From: an uncultured Acetatifactor sp.
GTDB lineage: Bacteria; Bacillota; Clostridia; Lachnospirales; Lachnospiraceae
NCBI GenBank assembly: GCA_910588225.1
Contig: CAJUQT010000032.1
Span: 14,791-47,133 of the forward strand
Length of the DNA stretch: 32,343 nt
Reading direction: 5' to 3'
Below, one piece after another: positions 1-6,566 of the stretch; the stretch's first letter is position 1; every line of letters begins with the position of its first letter. A model generated the notes under the pieces. It saw nothing but the letters and a program-made list of their open reading frames with translations, was not told the origin of the DNA and ran no database searches. The position numbers were made by a program, and so were the translations under genes.

Positions 1-300
1 GAGGAGCATTGTCATCATCACGAGCATGAAGAAGGCGAATGCTGCCATCACCATGCGGATGAGGAGCACTGTCATCATTATGAGCATGAAGAAGGCGAAT
101 GCTGTCATCACCATGCGGATGAGGAGCACTGTCATCATCATGAGCATGAAGGAGGCGAAAGCTGTCATCACCATGCGGACGAGGAGCACTGTCATCATCA
201 TGAGCACGAAGAAGGCGAATGCTGTCATCACCATGCGGATGAGGAGCATTGTCATCATCACGAGCATGAAGAAGGCGAATGCTGCCATCACCATGACGGA
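1..300 (+). repeat. Five tandem 60-bp coding repeats (His/Cys/Glu metal-binding unit)
   Basis: Units are 1-60, 61-120, 121-180, 181-240 and 241-300, all in the same reading frame. They differ at only a few bases, mostly synonymous, except Tyr for His in unit 2, Gly/Ser changes in unit 3, and an altered end in unit 5. The array starts at the window edge, so more copies may lie upstream. Near-identical DNA suggests recent slippage or expansion. Confidence 0.95.
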
Positions 301-633
301 GAAGGGCATCATCATGATGAACATTGTGGCTGCGGTCATGACCATCATGGCCATCATCATGCGGACGAAGTCTTTACCAGCTGGGGGAAAGAGTCGCCGG
401 CGAAGTTTACCGGAGAACGGATTGAAAGTATTCTGACGGCTCTGGACAGTGGAGAATATGGTGCGATTCTGCGGGCGAAGGGTATGGTTCCGGCAGAAGA
501 TGGTACCTGGATTTATTTTGATTACGTTCCGGAAGAGCATGACATCAGAGCAGGGAAGCCCGAAGTGACCGGAAAGTATTGCGTTATTGGAGCGGAACTG
601 AAGGAAAATAAGCTGGAGGAACTGTTCCGCTGA
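1..633 (+). CDS. CobW/YjiA-family metallochaperone GTPase, C-terminal part only
   Basis: The reading frame is open from base 1 to the TGA at 631-633, so the N-terminal GTPase domain lies outside the window. The visible 210 residues begin with five copies of a 20-residue unit (EEHCHHHEHEEGECCHHHAD and variants). A further His/Cys stretch (HHHDEHCGCGHDHHGHHH) follows. Then comes a CobW C-terminal domain starting near residue 123 (EVFTSWGKESPAKF) and including the YGAILRAKG and WIYFDYVPE strands. CobW-family GTPases deliver Zn or other metals, and His-rich linkers between the GTPase and C-terminal domains are typical; a Cys/Glu-rich five-fold repeat is unusually large. The next gene is also CobW-like, so both probably serve metal (likely zinc) homeostasis. 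Confidence 0.85.
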   Translation, partial: EEHCHHHEHEEGECCHHHADEEHCHHYEHEEGECCHHHADEEHCHHHEHEGGESCHHHADEEHCHHHEHEEGECCHHHADEEHCHHHEHEEGECCHHHDGEGHHHDEHCGCGHDHHGHHHADEVFTSWGKESPAKFTGERIESILTALDSGEYGAILRAKGMVPAEDGTWIYFDYVPEEHDIRAGKPEVTGKYCVIGAELKENKLEELFR

Positions 634-690
634 GCTGCGGCGAATGATTTTTGAGATGTCCCGCGGCAGCGGACAGATGGGAGCAGAGAA

Positions 691-1623
691 ATGAAAACGG
701 TATATATGATTAATGGATTTCTGGAAAGCGGCAAGACGCAGTTTATCAGTTTTACGTTGGGGCAGCAATATTTTCAGGTGAAGGGGAAGACACTTCTGAT
801 TCTCTGTGAAGAGGGTGAGAATGAGTATGAACCTGATTTACTGGCACAGAGCCGTACAGAGATAGAGCTGATTGAGAACGAAGAGGATTTTAATCCCGCA
901 CATCTGACGGAGCTGGAGAAAAAGCATAAGCCGGAACGTATCATAATTGAATACAATGGTATGTGGAATTATAAAAATATGAAGTTGCCCTGGTACTGGA
1001 AGATAGAGCAGCAGATCACCACAATTGACGGTTCTACCTTTCCAATGTATTACACCAATATGCGTTCTCTGCTGGCGGAGATGATTCGGAAATCGGAGAT
1101 GATTATCTTTAATCGCTGTGACACGGTGAAGGAGCAGCTGAGTTCCTATAAACGGAATATCAAGGCGGTAAATCCCTCAGCAGATGTGATTTTTGAGGAT
1201 GAGAAGGGGGAAATCGATGAGATTTTTGAAGAGGACCTGCCTTACGATCTGAATCAGGAGCTGATTGTGCTGGATAATCAGGGATATGGTATCTGGTATC
1301 TGGACTCCATGGATCATCTGGAGCGGTACGTGGGAAAGAAACTGCAGTTTGTGGCGATGGTACTGAAACCGGAAAATTTTCCGAAGGGATATTTTGTGCC
1401 CGGAAGAATGGCCATGACCTGCTGCGCGGACGATATGGCTTTTCTTGGATATACCTGTGAATTTTCGGGAGCAGATACTCTGAAACAGCGTGAATGGGTA
1501 AAAGTGACGGCTGTGGTGGCAAAGGAATACTGGGAAGATTATAACGGAGAAGGACCTGTGCTGCATGCAGTCAGCGTGGAGAAGACAAGGCCGCCGAAAG
1601 AAGAGATTATTTCGTTTTCATAG
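691..1623 (+). CDS. CobW-like P-loop GTPase fused to a TIGR03943/YcgQ-like C-terminal domain
   Basis: The 310-residue protein starts at an ATG 58 bases after the preceding CobW gene. The P-loop GFLESGKT lies at residues 9-16 and the NKxD-like motif is NRCD at 141-144. A Walker-B-like IIIEYNG near residue 90 replaces the usual CobW ETSG-type motif. From about residue 210 (ERYVGKKLQFVAMVLK) to the end, with a conserved RMAMTCCADDMAFLGY block, the protein looks like the OB-fold-like tail of the YcgQ/TIGR03943 (DUF1980) proteins, which usually pair with a YcgR permease. No permease is visible here. The double Cys may bind metal. I infer a metal-handling GTPase working with the upstream protein; the substrate is not shown by the sequence. 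Confidence 0.75.
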   Translation: MKTVYMINGFLESGKTQFISFTLGQQYFQVKGKTLLILCEEGENEYEPDLLAQSRTEIELIENEEDFNPAHLTELEKKHKPERIIIEYNGMWNYKNMKLPWYWKIEQQITTIDGSTFPMYYTNMRSLLAEMIRKSEMIIFNRCDTVKEQLSSYKRNIKAVNPSADVIFEDEKGEIDEIFEEDLPYDLNQELIVLDNQGYGIWYLDSMDHLERYVGKKLQFVAMVLKPENFPKGYFVPGRMAMTCCADDMAFLGYTCEFSGADTLKQREWVKVTAVVAKEYWEDYNGEGPVLHAVSVEKTRPPKEEIISFS

Positions 1624-1635
1624 GGGACACTTCGG

Positions 1636-2412
1636 ATGGATAAAAGTCATTCAAATGAGAAAGAAATACAACAGCTGAAAAACAGGCTGCACGATCTGGC
1701 GGACAAGTCCTATCAGCAGGGCTGCTATACCTTCACCGGGTTTCTGGGATTGAGCGAGCAGGATGCGTTCTGGCAGGAAGAACCTGGACTGCGATATGCC
1801 GGTTACAGTCTGAATGGTGGTTTTGAGACGGCGGAGAGAGTGATAATTCGATTTGGCAATGCCGGAGAACTGGGATATGAAGTGGAATTTCCTCTGGTAT
1901 GTATTCAGATTCAGCCGCTTGCGATGAAGTTTGCGGAGGAACTTTCCCACAGGGACTTTCTGGGAGCACTGATGAATCTGGGAATTGAGAGGAGTACCAT
2001 TGGTGACATAAAGGCAGGTGAGAAACGGGCCTGCCTTTTTTGCCTGGATACCATTGCTGATTTTATCTGCGGGAATCTGGAGCAGGTGAAGCATACCAGG
2101 GTAAAATGCACTGTGACAGAGAATATGATGGATATCCCACAGGAAGAGCCGGAGACAATATGTGTACAGGTGCCGTCCCTGCGGGTGGATGCAGTGATGG
2201 CAAGAGTCTGCCATCTGTCCAGAGACAGGAGCCTGGACTTGTTCCGGGCCGGAAAAGTGTATGTGGACGGACGTCTCTGTGAGAACAATTCCCGACAGCT
2301 GAAGTGCGGGGAGACGGTGAATGCCAGAGGATACGGGAAATTTATCCTGATCGGTGAGCCCAGAGAGACAAGAAAAGGGAAACTGGCCATGGATGTGGCT
2401 GTTTACAGATAA
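1636..2412 (+). CDS. ylmH: YlmH-type S4-domain RNA-binding protein
   Basis: The protein has 258 residues, the usual YlmH length. The N-terminal half carries the family blocks FTGFLGLSEQDAF and FLGALMNLGIERSTIGDI. An S4 RNA-binding domain spans about residues 182-245 (SLRVDAVMARVCHLSRDRS, FRAGKVYVDGRL, GETVNARGYGKF). In Firmicutes YlmH usually lies next to cell-division genes; homologues bind ribosomal or tRNA substrates and in Bacillus one has been linked to ribosome-associated quality control. Here it follows the metallochaperone pair with a 12-base gap and a weak ribosome binding site (GGGGACAC), so translation may be coupled to the gene upstream. Confidence 0.9.
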   Translation: MDKSHSNEKEIQQLKNRLHDLADKSYQQGCYTFTGFLGLSEQDAFWQEEPGLRYAGYSLNGGFETAERVIIRFGNAGELGYEVEFPLVCIQIQPLAMKFAEELSHRDFLGALMNLGIERSTIGDIKAGEKRACLFCLDTIADFICGNLEQVKHTRVKCTVTENMMDIPQEEPETICVQVPSLRVDAVMARVCHLSRDRSLDLFRAGKVYVDGRLCENNSRQLKCGETVNARGYGKFILIGEPRETRKGKLAMDVAVYR

Positions 2413-2487
2413 GAGAAGACGGGATAAAAGCGGTGGAATCATTGACGGAGATTTCTGCCGGAAAAGTCAGAACAGTGAGGCGTATTT

Positions 2488-3462
2488 ATGGAATCATATT
2501 CAGTACTTCAGTGGATGTTTTTCTTCTATTTTTATTGTTTTGCAGGATGGTGTATTGAATCTGCATATGTTTCTGTAAAAGAGAGAAAACTTACCAACAG
2601 GGGCTTTATGCGGGGGCCTTTTCTGCCGCTTTATGGGAGCGGCGCCGTTATGATGCTGGTGGTATCCATGCCTTTTCGGGAGAATCTTATTATGACTTAT
2701 GTAGCCGGATGCATTGGAGCCACTGTCCTGGAATATGTCACCGGCGTGACTATGGAGGCGCTGTTCAAGGTGCGCTATTGGGATTACTCCAATCAGAAAT
2801 TCAATTTTCAGGGGCATGTGTGTCTCGGCACCACGCTGGCATGGGGGCTTCTGACGATTCTGATGACAAAGGTGGTTCACATTCCTGTGGAACAGCTGGT
2901 TTTCTCGATACCTGATCGGGCATTAAAGGTATCCACATACATTTTGACGATTTTGATTGTTGCAGATTTCTCGCTTTCTTTTAAAGCTGCCATTGATCTG
3001 CGGAATATTCTTGTGAAAATGGAGCAGGTGAAAGAGGAGATGGTGCATATTCAGAAGCGTCTGAATGACATTTTTGCCCAGGTGAACCATGGAATGGAGA
3101 ACTACAGGACAGCTTTCTCAGAAAGTGTAAGTGCAGCCAGGGAAGAACTGACAGAGGGTATGGCGGTACGCTTTGAAGACGTGAAATCAGGTGTGGAAGC
3201 CAGACTGGAGACGCTTAAGAATATACTGCTGACAAAACCGACGGAATATGTGGAAAGTGTAAAAGAAGAATTTCTGGAATTGAAAACAAGGTATGCCGTT
3301 AACCTGGCGGACAGAAACCGGCTGGGCAGGATAAAGGACTTTTTCCAGAGGGATATGATTCGTTCCAATCCCGGAATGACTTCTGTAAAATTCAGCGAAT
3401 CTCTGGAAGAGCTTAAGAAAAAAGCTGCGGAGAAGAAAGAGAACAAGAAGGAAGAGGATTAA
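2488..3462 (+). CDS. CmpB-type integral membrane protein (putative ABC-transporter type IV, PF06541 family) with coiled-coil tail
   Basis: The 324-residue protein opens with the family signature: FYCFAGWCIESAYVSV, TNRGFMRGPFLPLYGSGA, then EYVTGVTMEALFKVRYWDYS and FNFQGHVCLG. About five membrane segments occupy residues 1-170. From about residue 180 the chain becomes a long charged helix (VKMEQVKEEMVHIQKRLNDI), then a second helical region rich in Lys and Glu, ending KKAAEKKENKKEED, so the C-terminus is probably a cytoplasmic coiled coil. The biochemical function of this family is unknown despite the transporter label. A shorter paralogue sits at 31659-32108. Confidence 0.8.
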   Translation: MESYSVLQWMFFFYFYCFAGWCIESAYVSVKERKLTNRGFMRGPFLPLYGSGAVMMLVVSMPFRENLIMTYVAGCIGATVLEYVTGVTMEALFKVRYWDYSNQKFNFQGHVCLGTTLAWGLLTILMTKVVHIPVEQLVFSIPDRALKVSTYILTILIVADFSLSFKAAIDLRNILVKMEQVKEEMVHIQKRLNDIFAQVNHGMENYRTAFSESVSAAREELTEGMAVRFEDVKSGVEARLETLKNILLTKPTEYVESVKEEFLELKTRYAVNLADRNRLGRIKDFFQRDMIRSNPGMTSVKFSESLEELKKKAAEKKENKKEED

Positions 3463-3506
3463 ATTTCGGGTGCTGTTTTTGCATCCTGAGCAGGTGTGAA
3501 CTTTAT

Positions 3507-3810
3507 GAGGGGCCTTGTTGTACTGCGCCAGGGCAATCCCTGCAGATACCCGGTCAGGATAGCAGCCGATTACGCCATAATCCGGATAGCCATTGACTGT
3601 GATGCGGGTGTTGACTCTTACCTGGAAGGGATTCCGACGTTTACCGGACAGCTTCCCAATGGTTCCTGAGCTATTGGGACGGCGTTTCCGTGCCTTCCTG
3701 AGTTCTTCTGGTGGAGAGCTGCTGTCGCGAACCGGGAACCTGCAATGTGGGCAAATAATAGCCCTGTCGCTTATCCGGCCGGAACACTCCGGGCATTGAG
3801 TAAGTGCCAT
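3507..3810 (-). pseudogene. Fossil 5' end of a second tyrosine integrase
   Basis: Read on the minus strand from the ATG at 3810, this stretch encodes the same first ~100 residues as the intact integrase at 4930-6111: MALTQCPECSG, the CPHC knuckle, KRRPN.SGTI.KLSGKRRN, VNGYPDY and ALAQYNKAP. DNA similarity is high, and it extends upstream through the ribosome binding site to about 3844. It stops abruptly near 3507, where the frame runs into DNA antisense to the membrane-protein gene. All catalytic residues are missing. I read it as the remains of an earlier, related element that integrated here and was mostly deleted. Confidence 0.85.
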
Positions 3811-3929
3811 ATGAATCACGCTCCTCTCTGCAAAAACGGGTATAGTACACAAAAAAGCAATAAAGTAAACATTGACAAACACAATCGGGGGGAGAATAAT
3901 TTTGAAATCGTAGAGAGGAGATTATAAAA

Positions 3930-4410
3930 ATGAGAAAGAAAATTCTTGTGACAGCGATGGTGGCTGTTATGGTGGCACAGCTTGCAGGGTGAGGAAACGG
4001 AAAGGAAGAAGCGGTAGAGAAATCTGTGGAGGCATCTGAAACGGCAGATACGGGAATTCAGGATGAGGAAGAGACGGCGGAAGAATGTCAGTGATATCAG
4101 TGCGCTGTCGGAACTGAGTAACCTGACAATTCTTAGTTTGGCGGGAAATAATATTCATGATATCAGTGATCTGTCAGGACTGAAGAATCTGGAGGTCCTT
4201 GATGTAACGGCTAACGCCATCAATGATCCGTTTATAGAGGAGAAACTGGAGATGTTGGGATTTAAGGTAAATTATAATGCCATTAGTGACTTTAGCGTTG
4301 TGTTAGAACTGCCGAATTTGCAGGATATTATGTGGGAGGGTAATCCCGTTGAAGATATGTCTCCATTGGAAACGGCGAGAGAGAATGGCGTAAGGATTAA
4401 CGGATTGTAA
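3930..4410 (+). pseudogene. Leucine-rich-repeat lipoprotein, broken by a stop at the lipobox Cys and a frameshift
   Basis: A good ribosome binding site (GAGGAG) precedes an ATG at 3930 and a signal peptide MRKKILVTAMVAVMVAQLAG. The next codon, number 21 at 3990-3992, is TGA exactly where a lipoprotein needs Cys (L-A-G-C). Reading continues in the same frame as an acidic linker (GNGKEEAVEKSVEAS) until about 4085. The remainder is then in another frame: NVSDISALSELSNLTILSLA, NNIHDISDLSGLKNLEVLDV and further LRR turns ending at 4410. Both lesions together make a functional product unlikely. The parent would be a surface LRR lipoprotein of internalin-like repeat type. Confidence 0.8.
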
Positions 4411-4437
4411 TTGGGAATTAAGCAGTATTAGGAGCGG

Positions 4438-4608
4438 ATGGAATATGCGCTGTCTGATACGGGTGGATTTTATCTGAGTAAATATATCAGGGAAAGAAAA
4501 CGGGATATTATTGTTACTTTTTACGGGTTGGGATTTCGCTGGAAGATGGGAGTTGTTTCTGGGAGGACTGTGCGAGAGCGTGTCCGAACGGAAATGACGG
4601 CCAGCTGA
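4438..4608 (+). CDS. Short unrecognised ORF or gene remnant (56 codons)
   Basis: An open frame of 56 codons begins at an ATG preceded by AGGAGCGG, with close spacing. The product (MEYALSDTGGFYLSKYIRER, then a basic VTFYGLGFRWK segment) is not recognised. It lies in the degraded stretch between the LRR pseudogene and the orphan leader RNA, so it may be a remnant rather than a live gene. Apart from a short inverted repeat near 4598-4620 I see nothing else in 4411-4638. Confidence 0.25.
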   Translation: MEYALSDTGGFYLSKYIRERKRDIIVTFYGLGFRWKMGVVSGRTVRERVRTEMTAS

Positions 4609-4638
4609 CTGCGAGGCCGTGAACAGTAACAAGGAATC

Positions 4639-4801
4639 AGGTAAACAGAATACCGGAGTACCCAGGACGGCAGGAAGCGCCGGACGGAAGCCATATAAAG
4701 GCGTGGGAAGGTTTTACCCGGAAATGGGAGAATCTTTCCGCGCCTTTTTGTTCGCCGGAGAACAGCCTGCCAGGGCGTAAAAACGGGGAGGAAAACCAGA
4801 C
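4639..4801 (+). ncRNA. Orphan copy of the structured leader RNA found before the scaffold gene
   Basis: This 163-base stretch aligns along its whole length with 11777-11942. Shared blocks include AAACAGAATAC, GCGCCGGACGGAAGCC, GGCGTGGGAAGGTTTTAC, CGCGCCTTTTTGTT and GGCGTAAAAAC. Both copies fold a long hairpin (here arms 4700-4709 and 4735-4744, followed by TTTTT) and a small TAC-loop-GTA hairpin near the start. Paired positions differ in compatible ways. No promoter is visible upstream and the reading frame that follows is only seven codons (MEKKGET, within attL), so this copy is probably silent or vestigial. Confidence 0.7.
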
Positions 4802-4836
4802 ATGGAGAAAAAAGGAGAAACTTAATCAATTCTTAA
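4802..4836. repeat. attL (35-bp core direct repeat)
   Basis: This copy is identical over 35 bases to 14416-14450 and diverges immediately on both sides. It begins ATGGAGAAAAAAGGAG and ends CAATTCTTAA. Its first 24 bases are a short ORF, MEKKGET plus stop. The ATG lines up with the scaffold start codon when the leader RNA copies are aligned. The site is intergenic, not a tRNA gene. Confidence 0.9.
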
Positions 4837-4882
4837 GATAGTGTAGCCCAAAAGCCTGAAAATAAGCCGTTTTCCGGAATCA

Positions 4883-4906
4883 GTGTCACTAGTAAAGTCA
4901 CTAATA
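4883..4906. promoter_or_regulatory. Left arm-type integrase binding repeats
   Basis: GTGTCACTAGTA (4883-4894) is followed directly by a degenerate copy (AAGTCACTAATA). The same 12-mer occurs twice in perfect tandem just inside attR (14304-14327). Paired short direct repeats near both ends of an integrating element are the usual arm sites of the N-terminal domain of tyrosine integrases. Confidence 0.7.
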
Positions 4907-4907
4907 G

Positions 4908-4950
4908 AAAATAGAGCATAATGCAAAAATCAGCAGTCATGCTCTATTTT
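4908..4950. terminator. Terminator overlapping the 3' end of the integrase gene
   Basis: A perfect 12-bp stem (AAAATAGAGCAT at 4908-4919 with ATGCTCTATTTT at 4939-4950) encloses the integrase stop codon. It is followed by T-rich DNA on both strands, so it can end transcription from either side. Confidence 0.7.
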
Positions 4951-6111
4951 TATAGCCTCCACAGCTTCCCGCAGCTGATTAATATCTTTGTGTGTATACA
5001 CGTTCTCATTGATGTCCTGTCCCTTGTGGCCCATAAGCCTATAGCGGGATACACGGTCCACGCCGGCATTATCTAACAGCATATTGAATGTGTGTCGGCA
5101 GTCGTGGGGAGTGTGGGTTGTCCGGATACCGCAGGAGTGCAGGGCAGTGTTGAAGTATTCCCTGTATTTTGGCTCTGCTATGGTTTTTGTGCCGTCATGA
5201 TAAATCAGGCTTTTAAAGGATTCGTTCAGGCGCCGGCATACCATTTCATAGATTTCAGAGTGAATGGGAACTGTCCGGTTACGGCTGTACCGGTTCTTTA
5301 AGCCGCCGGTGAAAGTCCGGGCCTCCAGGTCAATATTCTCCAGCGGCATCCGTGCCAGCTCATTGATTCTCCATCCAGAATAGCAGTATATGAGTATGGT
5401 ATCCACGAAAGGAAGGTCTTTGTGTTTCCAAAGCAGCAACAGCTCCTCCCTGGTGAAGGGGACTCCCTGAGTGTCGTCATCCTCTTTGGTGATTCTGGTA
5501 TACTGGGAGTAGTCCTTTGCCACAAACTCAAACTGAACAGCATATTTGTACATCTGCCGGAACAGGTTACGGATATGCTCCAGCATGGCATGAGACAGAT
5601 CTTCCCGGTCAAGGATAGCCTGCATGTCCTGGGCCCTGATATCCCACATGACTTTATCATGGAGAGCATCACATTTCCGGTAGGCGGCAAGGGTGCAGTT
5701 CTGGGAACTGGTTTTCTTATCCGGTGCAGTGTGAGCGCTTTTATATTTCCACTGGTACCAGGAATCAAACACTTCGCTGAACAGCTTCCGGCGGTCATGG
5801 GGGTCATAAGGGGCCTTGTTGTACTCCGCCAGGGCAATCCCTGCAGACACCCGGTCAGGATAACAGCCGATCACGTCATAATCCGGATAGCCATTGACTG
5901 TGATGCGGGTGTTGACCCTTACCTGGAAGGGATTCCGACGTTTACCGGACAGCTTCACAATGGTTCCTGAGCCATTGGGGCGGCGTTTCCGTGCCTTCCT
6001 GGGCTCTCTGGTGGAGATGCTGCCGTCCCGGACCGGAAAGCCGCAATGGGGGCATATGATAGCCCTGTCGCTGATCTGACCGGAACACTCCGGGCATTGT
6101 GTGAGTGCCAT
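4930..6111 (-). CDS. int: Tyrosine integrase with N-terminal zinc ribbon
   Basis: The 393-residue protein starts at the ATG at 6111, preceded by GAGGAGCG; the frame extends upstream without a better site. Residues 6-23 form a zinc knuckle (C6, C9, C20, C23). An arm-binding domain follows (about 45-100, GSGTIVKLSGKRRNPFQVRV), then a helical core-binding domain. The catalytic domain contains R248 (SGWRINELARM), a Lys in the beta hairpin near 272, H336-xx-R339 (HTPHDCRHTF), H362 (LMGHKG) and nucleophile Y372 (NVYTHKD). It should catalyse integration and excision between the 35-bp repeats. No separate excisionase is recognised; the 62-residue HTH gene at 7770 is one candidate. A fossil paralogue lies at 3507-3810. 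Confidence 0.95.
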   Translation of the reverse strand: MALTQCPECSGQISDRAIICPHCGFPVRDGSISTREPRKARKRRPNGSGTIVKLSGKRRNPFQVRVNTRITVNGYPDYDVIGCYPDRVSAGIALAEYNKAPYDPHDRRKLFSEVFDSWYQWKYKSAHTAPDKKTSSQNCTLAAYRKCDALHDKVMWDIRAQDMQAILDREDLSHAMLEHIRNLFRQMYKYAVQFEFVAKDYSQYTRITKEDDDTQGVPFTREELLLLWKHKDLPFVDTILIYCYSGWRINELARMPLENIDLEARTFTGGLKNRYSRNRTVPIHSEIYEMVCRRLNESFKSLIYHDGTKTIAEPKYREYFNTALHSCGIRTTHTPHDCRHTFNMLLDNAGVDRVSRYRLMGHKGQDINENVYTHKDINQLREAVEAIKIEHDC

Positions 6112-6189
6112 GTGAATCACGCTCCTCTCTGTAAAAATGGGTATAAAAAATACACCTGTACAGACAGATGCAGTCATGGTATAATAAGC

Positions 6190-6266
6190 CTTGTCGAGGG
6201 GCTGTTATACCGGCATCCGTCCGTATAGCATCCAGGCGGTTCCTGTTGGCGCAGGAGCCGTTTTTT
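6190..6266 (+). ncRNA. Candidate small RNA: promoter-like box followed by an intrinsic terminator
   Basis: A TATAAT box near 6180, with TGTACA 17 bases upstream, precedes about 75 bases without an ORF. The segment ends in a stem CGGTTCCTG/CAGGAGCCG (6237-6245, 6252-6260) plus TTTTTT. It lies between the integrase start and the toxin locus. The -35 box is weak, so this is only a promoter-terminator pair that could make a short transcript. Confidence 0.35.
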
Positions 6267-6270
6267 GTGC

Positions 6271-6299
6271 TTGACGGTTGTTTGTGTTTGGGATATAAT
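6271..6299 (+). promoter_or_regulatory. Strong promoter for the candidate antitoxin RNA
   Basis: TTGACG at 6271-6276, exactly 17 bases, then TATAAT at 6294-6299. Transcription would begin near 6306 and run toward the toxin 3' end. Confidence 0.75.
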
Positions 6300-6305
6300 A
6301 TGCTT

Positions 6306-6421
6306 AACAGGACAGCCGGAAGGTGAGTGCGAGTCACCCGTCCCGGCGAATAACTACATTAGACATCAAGAAATAGTCGTCCAGTCATTGCCAGTGAGCG
6401 GGACGGCTATTTCTTATTTTT
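6306..6421 (+). ncRNA. Candidate antitoxin RNA antisense to the toxin mRNA 3' end
   Basis: This is the stretch from the expected start of the promoter at 6271-6299 to the hairpin terminator at 6368-6415 followed by ATTTTT. It contains no ORF. It is complementary to the last bases of the toxin gene and its 3' UTR, the arrangement of RatA with TxpA in Bacillus and of RCd RNAs with small toxins in Clostridioides. The exact ends are inferred. Confidence 0.6.
6368..6421. terminator. Bidirectional hairpin shared by toxin and antitoxin transcripts
   Basis: The 15-bp stem AAGAAATAGTCGTCC / GGACGGCTATTTCTT (6368-6382 and 6401-6415) has one G-U pair. The plus strand then has a T run. The right arm includes the toxin stop codon. 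Confidence 0.75.
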
Positions 6422-6490
6422 CAGATTCAGAATTGCCACAATCAGAAGCGCCACGGTCAAGATGACCATGAATTCCTCGTATGTACTCAT
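6407..6490 (-). CDS. 27-residue holin-like type I toxin (TxpA/BsrG-like)
   Basis: The peptide begins MSTYEEFMVILTVALLIVAI and ends with Asn and Lys residues: a short polar start, one membrane segment, and a basic tail. This is the form of the putative holin-like toxin family (MTTYEAL...-type peptides of Firmicutes). The ribosome binding site AAGGTGGTGA is strong and well placed. A TATAAT box for it lies on the minus strand at 6559-6564, giving a roughly 60-base 5' UTR. The convergent antisense RNA supports a type I toxin-antitoxin role, probably stabilising the element. The family call rests on pattern and length, not on a search. Confidence 0.7.
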   Translation of the reverse strand: MSTYEEFMVILTVALLIVAILNLKNKK

Positions 6491-6515
6491 AATAATCACC
6501 ACCTTCCGCAAGACT

Positions 6516-6566
6516 CGGAACGGGTGAGAACACGTCCCCCGGCTGCCCGGGTAAGCATATTATATT
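6516..6566 (-). promoter_or_regulatory. Toxin promoter and 5' UTR, an inverted partial copy of the antitoxin promoter region
   Basis: Read on the minus strand this stretch shares TATAATATGCTTA, GGGCAGCCGG and TCACCCGTTCCG, in the same order, with plus-strand 6293-6345. The -10 box is perfect but the -35 is poor. Toxin and antitoxin RNAs would thus begin with related sequences. Confidence 0.6.

Noticed and set aside
1..300. The 60-bp repeats as a CRISPR array
   Set aside because: Units are contiguous without spacers and encode one uninterrupted protein.
1651..2442. 263-codon minus-strand frame opposite ylmH
   Set aside because: Shadow frame; the plus strand has S4-domain motifs and continuous family similarity.
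3990..3992. TGA at the lipobox position as a selenocysteine codon
   Set aside because: No SECIS-like hairpin directly after it is apparent, lipoproteins require Cys there, and the same gene has a second lesion.
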